Positions 1 to 12,073 of a stretch of 64,000 nt of DNA are shown here, piece by piece. The translations under genes were made by a program, and so were the position numbers. The stretch's first letter is position 1; each line of letters starts with the position of its first letter. The stretch spans positions 8,171,410 to 8,235,409 of the forward strand of contig NC_081549.1 of assembly GCF_901000735.1 (NCBI RefSeq), given 5' to 3'. The notes under the pieces are model-generated. The model saw nothing but the letters and a program-made list of their open reading frames with translations. It was not told where the DNA came from and made no database searches. Source of the DNA: Corylus avellana (lineage: Eukaryota > Streptophyta > Magnoliopsida > Fagales > Betulaceae).

Positions 1-1
1 G

Positions 2-1509
2 GAGAGTCCCCTTGAGCAACTAAAGAGTATTCTTATGGAGAATCCTGATGGGGCTCCGCGGACAGCTGATTCTTCGGTAGAGCGCACACCCGACCCAATC
101 TTTTGGACTTTCGGGGAGCCTCTCTCTCGGTTAGGTGACAAATGGCTCGGGAATCCTTTCACTCTTTTGGCCGGTGCGATCCCGGCCAATAATCCAGTGG
201 ACATCAGTGCTCAATTCCCAAAGGAAGTGATGGAGCATATGTTGTACCATCAGCTTGAGGTAAATATATCTCTATCCACTTGACTTCTGATAATAATATT
301 TTGTTCTAATAAACTTCTTTCCATTTGCAGGGGTCAATGCAAAGCATGAACTCCTACCTTCATTTTAGAAGGTCCGCTGAAAGTTCTGCTCAGGTAGCTG
401 AGGATGCCAAGAAGAAACTTGAAGAGGCTGAAGCCGAGATAAAGCGAGTAGAAGCCCAAAGTGCTGGAGCTATCTCTCGGTCTCAGGAGTTGGAATCTGA
501 GCTTGCTGTCGAGCGAACAATGCATGCAAGTTTGCAAGCTGATTTTTCGACTCTTGAGGAGGGAGCTATCCAACTTAAGAAAAGTCTTGATGGAATCTCG
601 GCTTTAGAGCCCGAACATACCAAGAAAAAACTTGAGGAGGCCGAGGCTGAGGTAAAACAATTTCAAGAACAGCGCTTTCAGTAAGGGAACGTGCTCCTCC
701 TTGCTAAACAACAAATTACCGACTTGGAGGCTCAGTGTTCTAAGGTTCTTTCTCGGATTCGAAAGCAAGTAATCCAGTCAATTGCCGAGAGAACTAGAAA
801 TAGGAAGCTGCTAATCAATAATTCTGCCCTGGAAGACAAAGTTGCTCTTTTCAAAGAGAAGCATGCTGAGGCCGAACTTCAATGTCGAGCAACCGAGTCT
901 CGCGTTAACTTGGTTTCTGAAGAACTAGGAGCGGCCCAGAGATACTCGGCTACTCAGTGCACCAGAGCCGAGGTGGCTGAAGGTAAATTGAAGATAGCTG
1001 AAGAGCAACTTATGGTCTTAGAGAAAATGCATAAATCGGCAAAGAAGAAGACCAAAGCTGCTGTAAAAAGGGCTGACAGCTTTAAGGAGAAATTTCTACG
1101 AGCTAAGGATCAAGTGTTTAAATACATGAATAAAGCTCGGGATTTCTACAAACAGCTCTCCTTTGCCTCCTGGGCTCGAGACTACGATTGGGGCACAAGT
1201 TTCATCTCAGGTTTTGAAACTTTTCGAAGCTGGTCGAAGAATCCTCCTGAGGGTGTCGATCTTAACACAATCAAACTTGAAGACATCCCTCCTACCGAAG
1301 AGGCTATTTCAAAAATTTCTATACTCGGTCAAGAGCAGATGCCCGACTATAAAGGCATCACAGTCTTCGACTTCAATCCTTTCGCTCGGCGTCCAACTGG
1401 GGAATCCTCTGCTGCAGCTGAACGTTCTGAGGCTAAAAAATCTTCATCTGCTGATTCAGAAAGGTCAATAACCGTATCTGATGAAGAATGGGACCATGCC
1501 TCTTCTTAA
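2..1509 (+). CDS. Antisense coiled-coil ORF of the Tat-like element (two exons, frame broken once)
   Basis: The frame is open from base 2, so it probably starts outside the window; the first Met is at 35. Exon 1 ends at 259 and exon 2 starts at 331, with a GT-AG intron (260-330) that keeps the frame. Exon 2 is rich in Glu, Lys, Ala and Leu heptads, including a repeated KKKLEEAEAE motif, so a long coiled coil is expected. One stop (TAA, 682-684) interrupts it; the frame then stays open to 1509 with an acidic, Ser-rich C-terminus ending in DEEWDHASS. It runs opposite to gag-pol and lies between integrase and the missing 3' LTR, where Grande/Tat elements carry antisense ORFs. The function is unknown. 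A captured host coiled-coil gene is the alternative. Confidence 0.6.
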
Positions 1510-1909
1510 CTCCCCAAGTGTAAATACTGAGATAACACATCTCTTTTAATGTATCTAAATATTTTTGATAATGAAAGAAATTTTCATTAAAATCTTATGC
1601 ACACTCATGCTAATCTTGTATCTTGACTTAGTCATAGATTTTCAGCAATTTCATGCTATGTATACCCTCCCGATTTCCATGGGTTATAAATTTAATTTAT
1701 ATTGATGGGAATCTTAACTAGGTGTAAAATTTTGAACCGGGTGCAAATTAAATTAATTTAGTAAGTGTGGATCACAGCGTGCTGTATGTTTTGACTGAGA
1801 ATTCCTTGTTTGTGAGAAGGTCATGTTTTAAACATGATAGCCGAACATTCTGTCTCTAGAGAATACTTGGAGAAAAGGTATTTGAACTTTGGAGAATGCT
1901 GTGGTTTAG
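1510..1909. other. AT-rich non-coding spacer of the Tat-like element
   Basis: The sequence between the antisense ORF and the tandem repeats has no supported ORF, terminal repeat or splice signal. It is probably the 3' untranslated part of the retroelement. Confidence 0.4.
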
Positions 1910-1917
1910 TTATTTTT

Positions 1918-2390
1918 CAGGCCTATGAACTTCTTCCTTGGGAAAGCGCCTTAGTGAATTCTTTGCCGAACAAGGCTCGGAAAATTCTCTAGCTGTATTT
2001 CTCCGAGGTGGAACCTTTTGGAGAAAAGGTTTATGTTTGGGAACTTCTTTCTCGGGAAAGCGCCTTAGTGATATTTCACCAAGAAAGACTCGGGAAATTC
2101 TCCGGCTATATTTCACCGTGATGGAACCTTTGAACAAAGGTTTAGGTTGGGAATGCGTTTTTGCTTATTTGTATTTGCAACTTCTTCTTCGGGAAAGCGC
2201 CTTTGTGAGTTATCACCGAATGATGCTCGGGAAACTCTCCGGCTATGTTTCACCGAAGTGGAACCTTCAGAGTAAAGGTAATGGTTTAGGGAAAATGTGC
2301 CTTAATGAGAATATACCGAGTGATGTTCGGGAATTCTGCGGTCACATTTTACCGAAGGGTTGGAAAGTGTTTTAGACACCATTCCGAATG
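1918..2390. repeat. Tandem repeats of about 115-138 bp in the retroelement 3' region
   Basis: Diverged direct repeats share the core GGGAAAGCGCCTT(A/T)GTGA, then CTCGG(G)AAA, TCTC(C/T)(G/A)GCT and GGAACCTT. The cores start near 1939, 2053 and 2190, and a degenerate fourth unit lies at about 2306-2375. Unit length differs (about 114 and 138 bp) because of indels. The ORFs seen across them are by-products of the repeat. Tat-lineage elements are known to carry tandem arrays in this 3' position. Confidence 0.7.
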
Positions 2391-2560
2391 TGGCTTTTTG
2401 GAAAACATTTTACCCGAACGTTCTCCGAAAGTGAAATGAAAACATGATCTGACAGATACTTAAGACTTTTGTATGATTATAATCTTAGAGGACCCTTCAT
2501 TTATATGCATTTATTTGTTATGACAAAAATACAACAAAAGTGATGCTCTGAGAATTATAT

Positions 2561-3354
2561 TTCTATACAAAATATTTATTAAGATGTTCAGCATTCCATG
2601 GTCGGTGGAGTTGTTTTCCTTCCGAATTCATAAGATGGTATACTCCTGCTTTGCCACATTTGATAACTTGGTATGGTCATTCCCAGTTTGGTGCGAGCTT
2701 GCCATCAGTTGCATCTTTGGTTGCAAGAGTGATTTTCTTCAAAACCAAATCTCCAACTTGGAAACTGCGAAGCTTAACCCGTCGGTTGAAATACCGAGCC
2801 ACTCTTTGTTGGTATGCCGCCATAGTAACCTGGGCCTGATCTTGTCTCTCCGATAGTAAATCTAAATGTTGTTTCAGACCTTCGCCGTTTAAATCGGGGT
2901 TGAATGTGTCTACGCTAAAACTTCCCGATCCTACCTCTGCAGGGATGACAGCCTCGGTCCCGTAGGCTAAGGCAAAAGGAGTTTTCTAGGTTGGAGTCCT
3001 TCTAGTGGTGCGGTATGCCCATAAGACCTCGGGAAGATCCTCCGCCCAGGCTCCTTTGTGTTGACCGAGCTTCTTCTTAAGGATTCTGAATATAGTTTTG
3101 TTGGTTGCTTCGACTTGTCCATTGGCTTGAGGGTGTCCTGGGGATGAAAAGTATTGCCAAACATGAAGTCCGGCACACCAATCCCGAAAGGAATCACAGT
3201 CAAACTGCTTGCCATTGTTTGTAACAAAGGCATGAGGAATCCCATATCGACAAATGACACTCTTCCAGAGAAATTTCTCGATGCTTTTTACTATAATATT
3301 AACCAGAGCCTCCGCTTCTGCCAATTTGGTGAAGTAATCAACAACGACCACAGC
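2561..3354 (-). pseudogene. Integrase, catalytic core and C-terminal part (continues from 5114 beyond the solo LTR)
   Basis: On the minus strand the core continues with VVVDYFTK, then the second acidic site in FVTNNGKQFD, and then HPQANGQVEATNKT, where the catalytic Glu follows GQV. The downstream motif LPEVLWAYRTT is typical of plant gypsy integrases. A TAG at 2988-2986 interrupts it, after which the same frame gives KTPFALAYGTEAVIPAE and a C-terminal GPY/F-type domain, here PNWE-stop-PY (Gly codon turned to TGA). The frame ends at about 2561 after WNAEHLNKYF. The solo LTR inserted at 3360 separates this half from the N-terminal half. Confidence 0.85.
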
Positions 3355-3359
3355 AAACC

Positions 3360-5108
3360 TGTAGTGTCCCAGAATTTTCAAAGCTATTTAAATAGATTAT
3401 TTTGATAATGATGTTATTTTAATATCCATTGTAGCTAAGGATTTTAATTCTTGGGAAATTTATGAGAGTGGTAATTAGAGAATGGCAATTGGTGAAATAA
3501 TAGGATAGTAAATGGTAGGTATAAGGATGGTAGAATAAGAAGGTAGAATAGTATAGGGTAGGTAGAATAGTATAGGGTAGGTAGAATAGTAAAATGAGGG
3601 TATAATTGTAAATTGAAGGTAGAATAGTATTTGATTTTCTCCTATAAATAGAGCTCTTCCCCTTCACAATTTTCACCACTCATCTCCTCTCCCATCTCTT
3701 GCATATATTCTTCCTTCTTCCGCTTTTTACTCGGTCTTTCTTCTTTATAAGAGTGTTTACTCAGAACAGAGAGAGAAAGGGCGAGACCAAGCGCTACAAG
3801 AAAGAAAGAACACAAGAGATAGCGGACTTTAGAAATTAGTTTCAAAAGATATACTAGTGGTGTTAGTCATATTGGAGCAACTAGATTCCTTCATACCACT
3901 TTTAGCTTCAGTCTAGAGGTAAGTAAATTCACTACCCCTTCTAAAATTACTTCATGTCATGCTATTTATTCATTCTTTAGTAAATTGTAAATGATTATTT
4001 TATTTATGTATTATGAAGTTATGTTGCATGCATGAAGGATTTCTAAAAGAATTATCTAGAAAGTTTCTATTTATTTAAACGCTTTCTAAGTACAACAAGT
4101 TTATATTTGAAAAGGTTTCAATTTGAGAAAAGAAAGTTGAGAAATGATGATGATTATAAGAAAGAAAAATGATGATAAACCCTCCTACATGTTGCCCTAA
4201 GATGCATCAAAAGAAGTACAAAGAAAAGTACAAGAGATGAGATAAATGTTTATGAAATGAGGGCACATGTATGGAGGAGAGTATTTTGGCCCCAAGATAA
4301 GTAAAGATGAGAGTTCGGTACCGATACTCGGATGGAGGCGAAACCACTGAAGGAGGCTATGCCAGAAGGTGGTATTCCATCAACTAGACCGTTGAGTGCA
4401 CCAAGAAAGAGTTAATTGACGGTCGGGCATGGCTGTGGCCACAGTTCAGTGCCATGGTCACAGGACCCGCAACCCTCGTGCACAGGGGTAACAGTGTACA
4501 TGAGCCTTATTATGAGAAAATGATACTATATTTTCAACGATGATATGCTATGATGATTTACAGAGATGATTTGCAATGATGATTTATAATGATGCATTAT
4601 GATGATGATTTATAAAGATGATTTACAACGATAATCTATTACTAGAGGTAATAGTATGTATATGTTACGGGAGATGCAACCGTACATACATATATTATTA
4701 TGGCTGGATGTATATTTATTTGTGAAAACGATTTTCAAAACTGAGAACAAGAAGTAAAACTATTTATGGTTGTGGATTTTACTTGCTGGGCCCCTTTGGG
4801 CTCATTCAGTTTTATTTCTTGTTTTCAGGTAGAAAGGATGCTGGAATAGGAGGCCGGAATGGGGACGGGAATAATTATTAATTTTCAAAGTCTTTTCATA
4901 TCAGTGATTATAATAATATGATATTTCGCAACTAAAGTTTAATGTTTTCTAATTTCGCTTGTAATAAAATCTCTTGAATAATGTTTTATACATTTTTTGT
5001 ATCCTTTAAAATCAAGTACTCTGATAGACCTTATAGATCTTTGCAATAACTTTTGTTGTAAAAGAAGAAAAGTGGCAAACTCAGCCTTAACGGGCTGTGG
5101 ATGTTACA
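3360..5108 (+). mobile_element. Solo LTR (1749 bp) of a Ty3/gypsy element, inserted in integrase
   Basis: It starts TGTAGTGTCCC and ends GATGTTACA. The flanks carry a perfect 5-bp duplication, AAACC (3355-3359 and 5109-5113). Removing the insert plus one AAACC rejoins the integrase frame from ...GVRF to AVVVVDYFTK. TATAAATA at 3643-3650 sets the plus orientation, with U3 about 280 bp and a very long R-U5. There is no PBS, polypurine tract or ORF, so this is a solo LTR left by LTR-LTR recombination. The length and the GTTACA end resemble Tekay/Del-type chromovirus LTRs (inference). Confidence 0.9.
3643..3650 (+). promoter_or_regulatory. TATA box of the solo LTR
   Basis: TATAAATA in the context TTCTCCTATAAATAGAG, followed about 20-30 bp on by a pyrimidine-rich CT stretch typical of LTR transcription starts. 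It is the only strong TATA box near the left LTR end and gives the element's direction. Confidence 0.6.
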
Positions 5109-5113
5109 AAACC

Positions 5114-6053
5114 GAACTCCCAATTTTCTTACAGGTAATGGTCATACTATGTCCACCCCCCATTGTGAAAATGGCCATGGAGAGGAGACCGAGCTAAGTT
5201 CCTCGGGAGGCTGCCTGATAATGTTGGCAAAACGTTGACAGCTATCACAAGTTTTGACCTTGTATATGGAGTCTTGATTCATACTCGGCCAAAAGAATCC
5301 TGCTCTAACTGCTTTGTGTGCTAATATGCGGGCTCCTAAGTGACTGCCATAGATTCCTCCATGAATCTCTCGAAGGATATAATTTCCCTCTTCTTTAAAA
5401 ACACACTTAAGGAGAGGCAGCATAAAGCCTCGTTTAAAAAGGGTTCCGTTGACCATGGTAAACCGAGCAGCTTTCCTTTTCAATTGTACCGCCTTCCTTT
5501 TATCTCCTGGAAGAATTCCCTTTTCGAGGTAACAAACTATTTCCTCAGCCCAAGTGGGCATGACCTCAATAGTCAAAATCAGAACCTTTTCAACGATGGA
5601 AGGCTGTTGAAGAGTTTGTATTTGCTGGTCGGATTCTCCTACTTCATCCTCGGTTGAAGAGCCTAAGCGGGCTAGATGGTCCGCCTTCTCATTTTCTTCT
5701 CTTGGGATTTTGATAATGCAGAATTTCTTGAAAGCTCTTTGCATATCTTGGATTTTAGATAAGTAGAGCTTCATCTTGCTGGCTTTAGCCTCGAATTCGC
5801 CGCGAATGTGGCCGACAATAACTTGAGAATCACGCCGCACCTCTACAAACTCTGCCTCCAGTTCTTGGGCCAAACTGAGCCCGGCTATTACGGCTTCATA
5901 CTCAGCTTCATTGTTAGTAGTCTTAAACTCCAATCTGAATGAACTCTTTAATTCTCTCCCAACTAGTGTGATAATCACCACGCCAGCTCCGCTATTTTTC
6001 TTGGTAGAAGATCCATCCACATAAATCACCTATGTCCTCTCTTTCGGCCAATC
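5114..6053 (-). pseudogene. RVT_3-type RNase H plus integrase zinc-binding N-terminus
   Basis: The sequence reads IYVDGSSTKKNSGAGVVI near the start, then NNEAEYEAVIAGL, then DSQVIVGHIRGE and ADHLARL: the Asp, Glu, Asp, Asp pattern of the archaeal-like RNase H found as a second RNase H in Tat elements. It is followed by the integrase HHCC finger: His in EIHGGIYGSHLG and two Cys in CDSCQRF. The core begins with WGVDIV, whose Asp is the first catalytic acid. A TGA at 5141-5139 replaces the Gly that normally follows, and the frame then continues PLPVRKLGVRF up to the solo LTR. Stops also separate it from the RT frame near 6030-6053. Confidence 0.85.
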
Positions 6054-7235
6054 CTACTTGTCCTGAATGTTTGTGAATTCCACCACAAAGTCTGCAAGAA
6101 CCTGGCCTTTGATAGCACTACGTGAGATAAAATGGATGTCAAACTCACTGATTTCGATTGCCAAGTTGATTAACCGACCAGACAAGTCCAACTTCCGAAG
6201 TACTTTCTTTAGTGGATACTCGGTCAAAACATTGATTGTGTGAGCTTGAAAATATGGTCGGAGTTTCCTGGAGGCAATTACCAAGGCAAAAGCAAGCTTT
6301 TCCATCTGCACATATCTCTCTTCGGCACCATGCAATGTTCGGCAGATAAAGTAAACTGGCTTCTGAACTCCCTCTTCTTCTCGAATCAAAGCTGCGCTGA
6401 CCGCGGTTGGCGATACAACTAAGTATAAATATAATACTTCTCCAAGAATAGCTCGGCTGAGAAGAGGTGGACTGACTAGATATCTCTTGAGTTGCTCGAA
6501 GGCTTGTTCGCATTTTTCGGACCATTCGAAAGCTTTGCGTAAAATTTTAAAGAATGGTAGACACTTATCTGTAGACCGAGAGATGAACCTGTTTAAAGCC
6601 GCGATTCTCCCTGTCAATTGTTGAACTTGTTTTACATTCTTCAGAGATTGCATGTCCAAAACTGCCTGGATCTTCTCCGGATTAGCCTCTATCCCTCGGC
6701 TGGAAACCATATAACCGAGGAACTTCCCAGATGAAACTCTAAATGCGCATTTCGTAGGATTCAATTTCATTTTGAAACGCTTCAATGTCTTGAATGCTTC
6801 CTGCAAGTCTGTCACGTGGTCTACCTGCAGCTTGCTTTTGACCAGCATGTCATCAACGTAAACCTCCATGTTCTTCCTGATTTGCTCTTGATACATCTTG
6901 TTCACCAGCCTTTGATAAGTTGCACCGGCATTTTTCAAACCAAATGGCATGACCTTGTAGCAGTATAAGCCTCGGTCAGTGATGAAGGCTGTCTTTTCTT
7001 GATCAGATGGATGCATGAAGATCTGATTATAGCCCGAGAATGTGTCCATAAAGCTAAGCAACTCATACCCTGCTGTTGCATCAACCAGCGAGCTGATATA
7101 GGGCAATGGAAAACTATCCTTTGGGCAAGCTTTGTTAAGATCGGTAAAATTTACGCACATCCTCCATTTCCCAGAGGACTTCTTAACCATCACCACATTA
7201 GACAACCAATTAGGATAATGTGCTTCTTCGATAAA
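6054..7235 (-). pseudogene. Gypsy reverse transcriptase and first RNase H domain
   Basis: 383 aa are open from 7205. Motifs in order: KWRMCVNFTDLNKACPKD, the first catalytic site in LLSFMDTFSGYNQI, MPFGLKNAGATYQRL, and YVDDMLVKS, the YxDD box. The thumb/connection region follows (GFLGYMVSSRGIEANPEK-like, then LTGRIAALNRFISRS). The C-terminal part (LYLYLVVSPTAVSAALIR to FVVEFT) matches the degenerate gypsy RNase H that precedes the RVT_3 copy in Tat elements. A TAG at about 7237 breaks the link to the protease frame. Confidence 0.9.
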
Positions 7236-8600
7236 CTAAGCTTTAAGAAGCTTGTCTACCTCCTCAGCAATTGCCATATTTCTCTCAGGAACAAATTTCC
7301 TTCGTTTTTGCTTTATTGGCTTGGCTTCTGGGTTGATGTTCAGGTGATGAACAATATCCTTAGGGTCAATCCCTGTCATATCTTCCGGAGACCATGCAAA
7401 GACTTCGAGGTTTTCCCAGAGAAATCGAACAAGAACTTCCTTAACCTTAGAAGTTAACTGAGAACCAATCTTAACAATCGTTCCCTCAGCTATTGGTATG
7501 TCAATTAATGGCTCGGCTGGTTCCTTTCTCAAATGCATCTTCCGATCATCACCCAAATTGCCGATCGTCAAAAGTGCTGACTTTAGGCATTTCTTCAAAG
7601 ACGTGTTATAACACCTCCTGGCAATGACTTGATCCCCTTTAACCTCACCTACCCCTTCAGATGTTGGGAACTTTACTTTCAAGTGATAAGTAGAAGTCCC
7701 TGCCCTCAGTTGATTTAAAGCTGGACGACCGATGATTATGTTGTAAGCAAACGGTCGGTCAATTACCAAAAAATCCACCATGATAGTGGATTGTTTAGGG
7801 GCGGTTCCTGTTGTGATTGGAAGAGAAATCATTCCAATGGGTTGGACACGCTCACCCGCAAACCCTATCAATGGTGATAGGAAGGGTTTCAACTTTTCTT
7901 GGCTAATACCTAATTGTTGAACAACTGTCCAGTAAAGAATATCAGCCGAACTCCCATTGTCTACCAAGACTCGGTGAATAGCATGATTGGCCACCGTTAA
8001 AGTTATCACCAGTGCATCATCATGTGGCATTGAGACTTCTTTCGCATCTTCCTCTGAAAACGTTAGAATGCTCGGTTCCTGCTTCCGGATTTTAGAGGGT
8101 TTCTCCAGCACAAAGATTTCCTCCATTCTAGCTTGTTTGACGTAGGCCTTCCTTGCTGAAGTTGATTGCCCTCCACCAGCAAGGCCTCCTGAAATAGATC
8201 GAATTTCACCAACTATGGCTTGGTTCTGAGGATTTTGTTGCTTGCTCTGTGATACCCTCGGCTCGTCACACCTTTGCCTTTGGTTGCGTGGCCGATCACA
8301 GTTCTGACCCGAATGCTGACCCTGATTGTCCTGAGGATTCTTCCCTTTGCCATTTTCTTCATCTAAGAAGTTCAGCAACTTTTCATTTCTTAAAAACTTT
8401 TCAATTTTGAACCGAAGACTAATGCAATCCTTGGTTTGATGCCCATGATCATTATGATATTCGCAAAAGTTCTGAGTGTTGCGATTTTGGGGAAGAGACT
8501 TCATCTTTCCTGGCCATCTGAAGCTCGGATCCTTCCTAACTTCCATGAACACCTTATAAACAGTTGTATTCAGGGGTGTCCATCCCACATATTGTTGATG
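7236..8600 (-). pseudogene. Gag C-terminus with zinc knuckle, and aspartic protease
   Basis: 450 aa are open. The first part holds a knuckle-like FCEYHNDHGHQTKDC (Cys-x2-His-x4-Gly-His-x4-Cys variant), followed by an Asn/Gln/Arg-rich linker. The protease active site is VLVDNGSSADIL, the usual plant gypsy DNGSS form, with the flap-side IIIGRPALN further on. The end of the frame (WSPEDMTGIDPKDIVHHLNI) leads into RT. A TAG near 8602-8600 splits it from the main gag frame. Confidence 0.85.
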
Positions 8601-9302
8601 CTAACTTGGTCGGGGTGGTAGATCAATCTTCTTTTCCAGAGTCTTCGGGTTCTGGCGGTCTTTCTTCTTATTTTCGACAAAAACCTTAGGTTTTGTCATG
8701 GGTGGACCAGCAGCAGGGTTACTCTCAGCAGCTTTAGATTTCAACAACGCCGAGATAGTTTCTTCTTGGTTGATGAACTCTTCAGCTTTGCTGTTAAACT
8801 GTCGTAAAGTTCCTGTTTCTGGTTTTTTGGCTAACTCGGCCATTAAAGGCCCTTCAGTCTTTATACCGTGCATCAATGCTGAGAGAATAGTCTGTTCATC
8901 CGTGCTTTCGACTGTCAGTTTCTCACGATTGAACCGTAACATATAATCTTTTAGGGACTCGCTTTCTCCTTGTACGAGAGATAATAGATATGCTGGGTTC
9001 TTCTTTCTTCTTCGAACAGCAAGAAATTGTCCTAAGAACTGCTGCCCAAGATAATCAAAATTATCAACAAACTTAGGGCTCAGACTTCCAAACCATTCTT
9101 TAGCAACTCCCCTCAGAGTCAACGGAAAGGCTCGGCAAGCAATTTCGTCAGGAGTTTCATGAAGGATGATATGAGCTCAGAAACTTTCCATATGGTCAGA
9201 AGGATCTCCACTTCCATCATACTTACCAGCCCGAGGAACCTTAAAACTACCGGGCATTGGAAATCTCATCACCCGATCAGTAAAGGGTAAATTGGTGTGT
9301 TG
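8601..9302 (-). pseudogene. Gag core (retrotransposon gag domain)
   Basis: The sequence reads PMPGSFKVPRAGKYDGSGDP, then FPLTLRGVAKEWFGSL, then FLGQFLAVRRRKKNPAYLLS and ESLKDYMLRFNREKL: the conserved blocks of the plant gag family, including the LxG-A-xxWF motif. A TGA near 9179-9177 (Arg codon CGA mutated) interrupts it. The right edge is the hAT insertion; the same frame resumes beyond 13320. Confidence 0.85.
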
Positions 9303-10021
9303 CATAAGATTAGGGGTGTCAACCCGGTCCGGTTTCCCGGTTTTTGGCCAAAACCGGAACTGGAACTGGGACCCTGGTTAACCGGGGTCCCGGTTCCCGT
9401 CCGGTTCCGGTTTTACCCGATCCGGTACCCGATTTTTGAAAATAATTAGTGTTTGGGGCTTATTTTAGGTATTGGGCCTAAAATAAGCCCATTATTTTTT
9501 TCACAAGTTAGCTCATTTAAAAAAAAAGCATAAAAATCCTAAAGAATCAATGTTTTTGCCTATATGAGCCTTAGAAATAAAAATTCAAATTTTTTAAAAT
9601 ACCATAAAAATAATTTTAAATTAGATACATAAAGAAAACATTAAAACAATAAAAAGTAAAAACACGTATGTAAACAAACCAACATGCACAAGAAATAAAT
9701 ACCCCTTACTACAACAATTCAAAACCCAAAAAAATAAAAAATAAAACAAGTATTTAAATAATCTACCAATCAAAAGAAATACACTCACAATAAAAATAGT
9801 TCACAAACATATTACAAAGACAATATTACGCAAGCTTCAAAAATCATCAAATCATCCAGCATGTCACACGAGCTTTAGAAATCTTCTAGCTATATCCTGT
9901 GAATAAAACAACAAACAAAGTTAAGAATGGTTAATATTAAAATCATGACATTTTAATATCATAATATATAGTAAACTATGAAAACATAGTAAATAATAAA
10001 AAGTAATGAATTTATAATCAT

Positions 10022-12073
10022 TTAGTTACCATGCTCATCATAGCTTTCCATTCCCATAAACTTTTGCAGCTCCTCAATGTTATTTGGGCAGCCCTTTAAC
10101 CAGTCTTGTGTGCAAATCAAGGCCTCAACTGTAAGTGGAGATAATGAACTCCTAAATGAATCTAATATACGTTTTCCAGTGCTGAAGGCAGACTCAGAGG
10201 CAACAGTGGAAATAGGAATAGCTAATACATCACGGGCTACCTCTACGATAATAGGATATTTGGGTGCATTAACCTTCCACCAAAGTAAGATATTAAAATC
10301 TTGGGTTGCTGCTTCACACTGATCAGACAAATATCGTTCCACCTCCGACTTACACTCCGAGTCGGTCTCTTCTTGGTGTTGGGAGAACACCTTCAAATAT
10401 TGCACATCTTGATCCTCCAAGTCTTCATCATCAACATTTGAAAAAGTAGGAATTGAACTTTGCATACCTACATCAGAGTTAGATAACCCATCCTCCCCAT
10501 GAAACAAATTGTATTGATCCCACAAACGGTTCAAGAGGGCGTCCACACTATCATAGATAAATTTCGCCCAATCAGCATCATTGCATCTTTTCAACCAAAA
10601 TACTAACCCCTTCATCTTGTATCGTGGGTCAAGAACAAATGCCACATACAATAATAAGTTAATCCTCTCCGCAGTCTCCCAATACTTATCATACTTTGTT
10701 TTCATATCAAAACTCACTGAACTAAGGATAAGATTATCACTACAAATACCATCATTCAAAGTATTTTGAATAATACAAAGTTGAATGAAATATGAGTTGG
10801 ATGTGACATTTTTTGAACTAGAGAACTTCAATGTGGCATCATAAAAAGATTTCAAAAACCTCACAAATAGCCTAGCAGTTTTTCACTCAATAGAGTTAGG
10901 AGCAACAAAATACTTACCCTCGTCCTCCTCAAGTAGGGCAAAAGCTTTTTCATATTTTTCAGTAGAGCTCAACATTAAGTACGTAGAATTCCATCTTGTT
11001 TGAACATCTAGACATACCATCTTCGTACATGTAATCTTTTCTAGCTCTATACATGATTTAAACTTTGCCATTCTCGCCGGTGAGGACCTTACAAATTTCA
11101 CTGCATTCCTTATAGTAGAAACACAAGCACCCAATTCTTTCAACCCTTCAGTTACAACAAGATTTAAAATATGAGCGGCACACCGCACGTGAAGAAAGTC
11201 ACATCCCAAAATAGAATGAGCCTTTTTCTTCAACCTCCTTATCATAAACTTGAGCAATGTATCATTGTTTGTAGCATTATCAACAATAATTGTGAACAAA
11301 GTACTAATCCCCCACTCCATCATTGTACTCTCCACCAATTTTCCAAGATCATCACCTATATGACTAGAAATTATGCCAAATTTGATTATTTTCTTATGCA
11401 TTATCCAATCAAAATCTATGAAGGTAGCGGTACTAACCATGTAGTTCAAATTTTGAAGAGATGTCCATGTATAAGTAGTTATGCAAACTCTTTTACCGCT
11501 CAAAACATTTTTCAACTTAAGTTTTTCTTCCTCATATAGTTTCATGCAATCTTTTTGTAGAGTATTGCGACTTGGTACAATGAACCTTGGTTCAATTCCA
11601 TTCATCAATTCTCTAAACCCATCACTCTCCACATGCCTAAAAGGCAACTCCTCTTTGATGAAATACCGCACAATCAAATTTCTTAAATAAATCGGATCAT
11701 ACTTCACAAATCCTACTCCTTGATTGCCTTATATTGTATTCTTAAGTGGCATTTGCAACAAAGTTTGACTTTTGGGTATATTCGATTTTCTAAGTGGAGA
11801 GGTTGAACATCTAGTGGTAAGGTGGCTCATCATGCTTGAAGTACCATTTTTCCAGTGACACCTTAACATCTTATTGCAATAATTGCACATTGCCTTAGGG
11901 TTGTTCTTTTCAACTGGTTCTATTTTTTTGAAGTGATCCCATACAACAGACTGATTCACCAATGGTTTTCTGGATAGGTCCGTTTGTGATTGCAAGGTAT
12001 TTGTAGATGAAGTTGGATTGGTTCCAGAATTGTCACATTCCAATTGTATACTAGGACTATTTGTCTCCTCCAT
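10022..12073 (-). pseudogene. hAT transposase (BED finger, DUF4413, hAT dimerisation), two in-frame stops
   Basis: Met at 12073. The BED finger begins SVVWDHFKKI and has CNYC, then HLTTRC as the second metal pair. The middle part carries RNase H-fold segments (ITTYTWTSLQNLNYM, IVDNATNNDTLLKF, CAAHILNLVV, TRWNSTYLML). The C-terminus has the dimerisation block WWKVNAPKYPII, ISTVASESAFSTGKRILDSFRSSL (20-residue limit exceeded if written further), ending ICTQDWLKG. Only two stops interrupt it (TAA near 11728, TGA near 10882), with no frameshift between pieces, so about 684 codons are otherwise collinear. It is recently inactivated rather than ancient. No introns are needed. Confidence 0.9.

Noticed and set aside
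1918..2390. CRISPR-like array
   Set aside because: The units are long, diverged and without spacers, in a plant retroelement.
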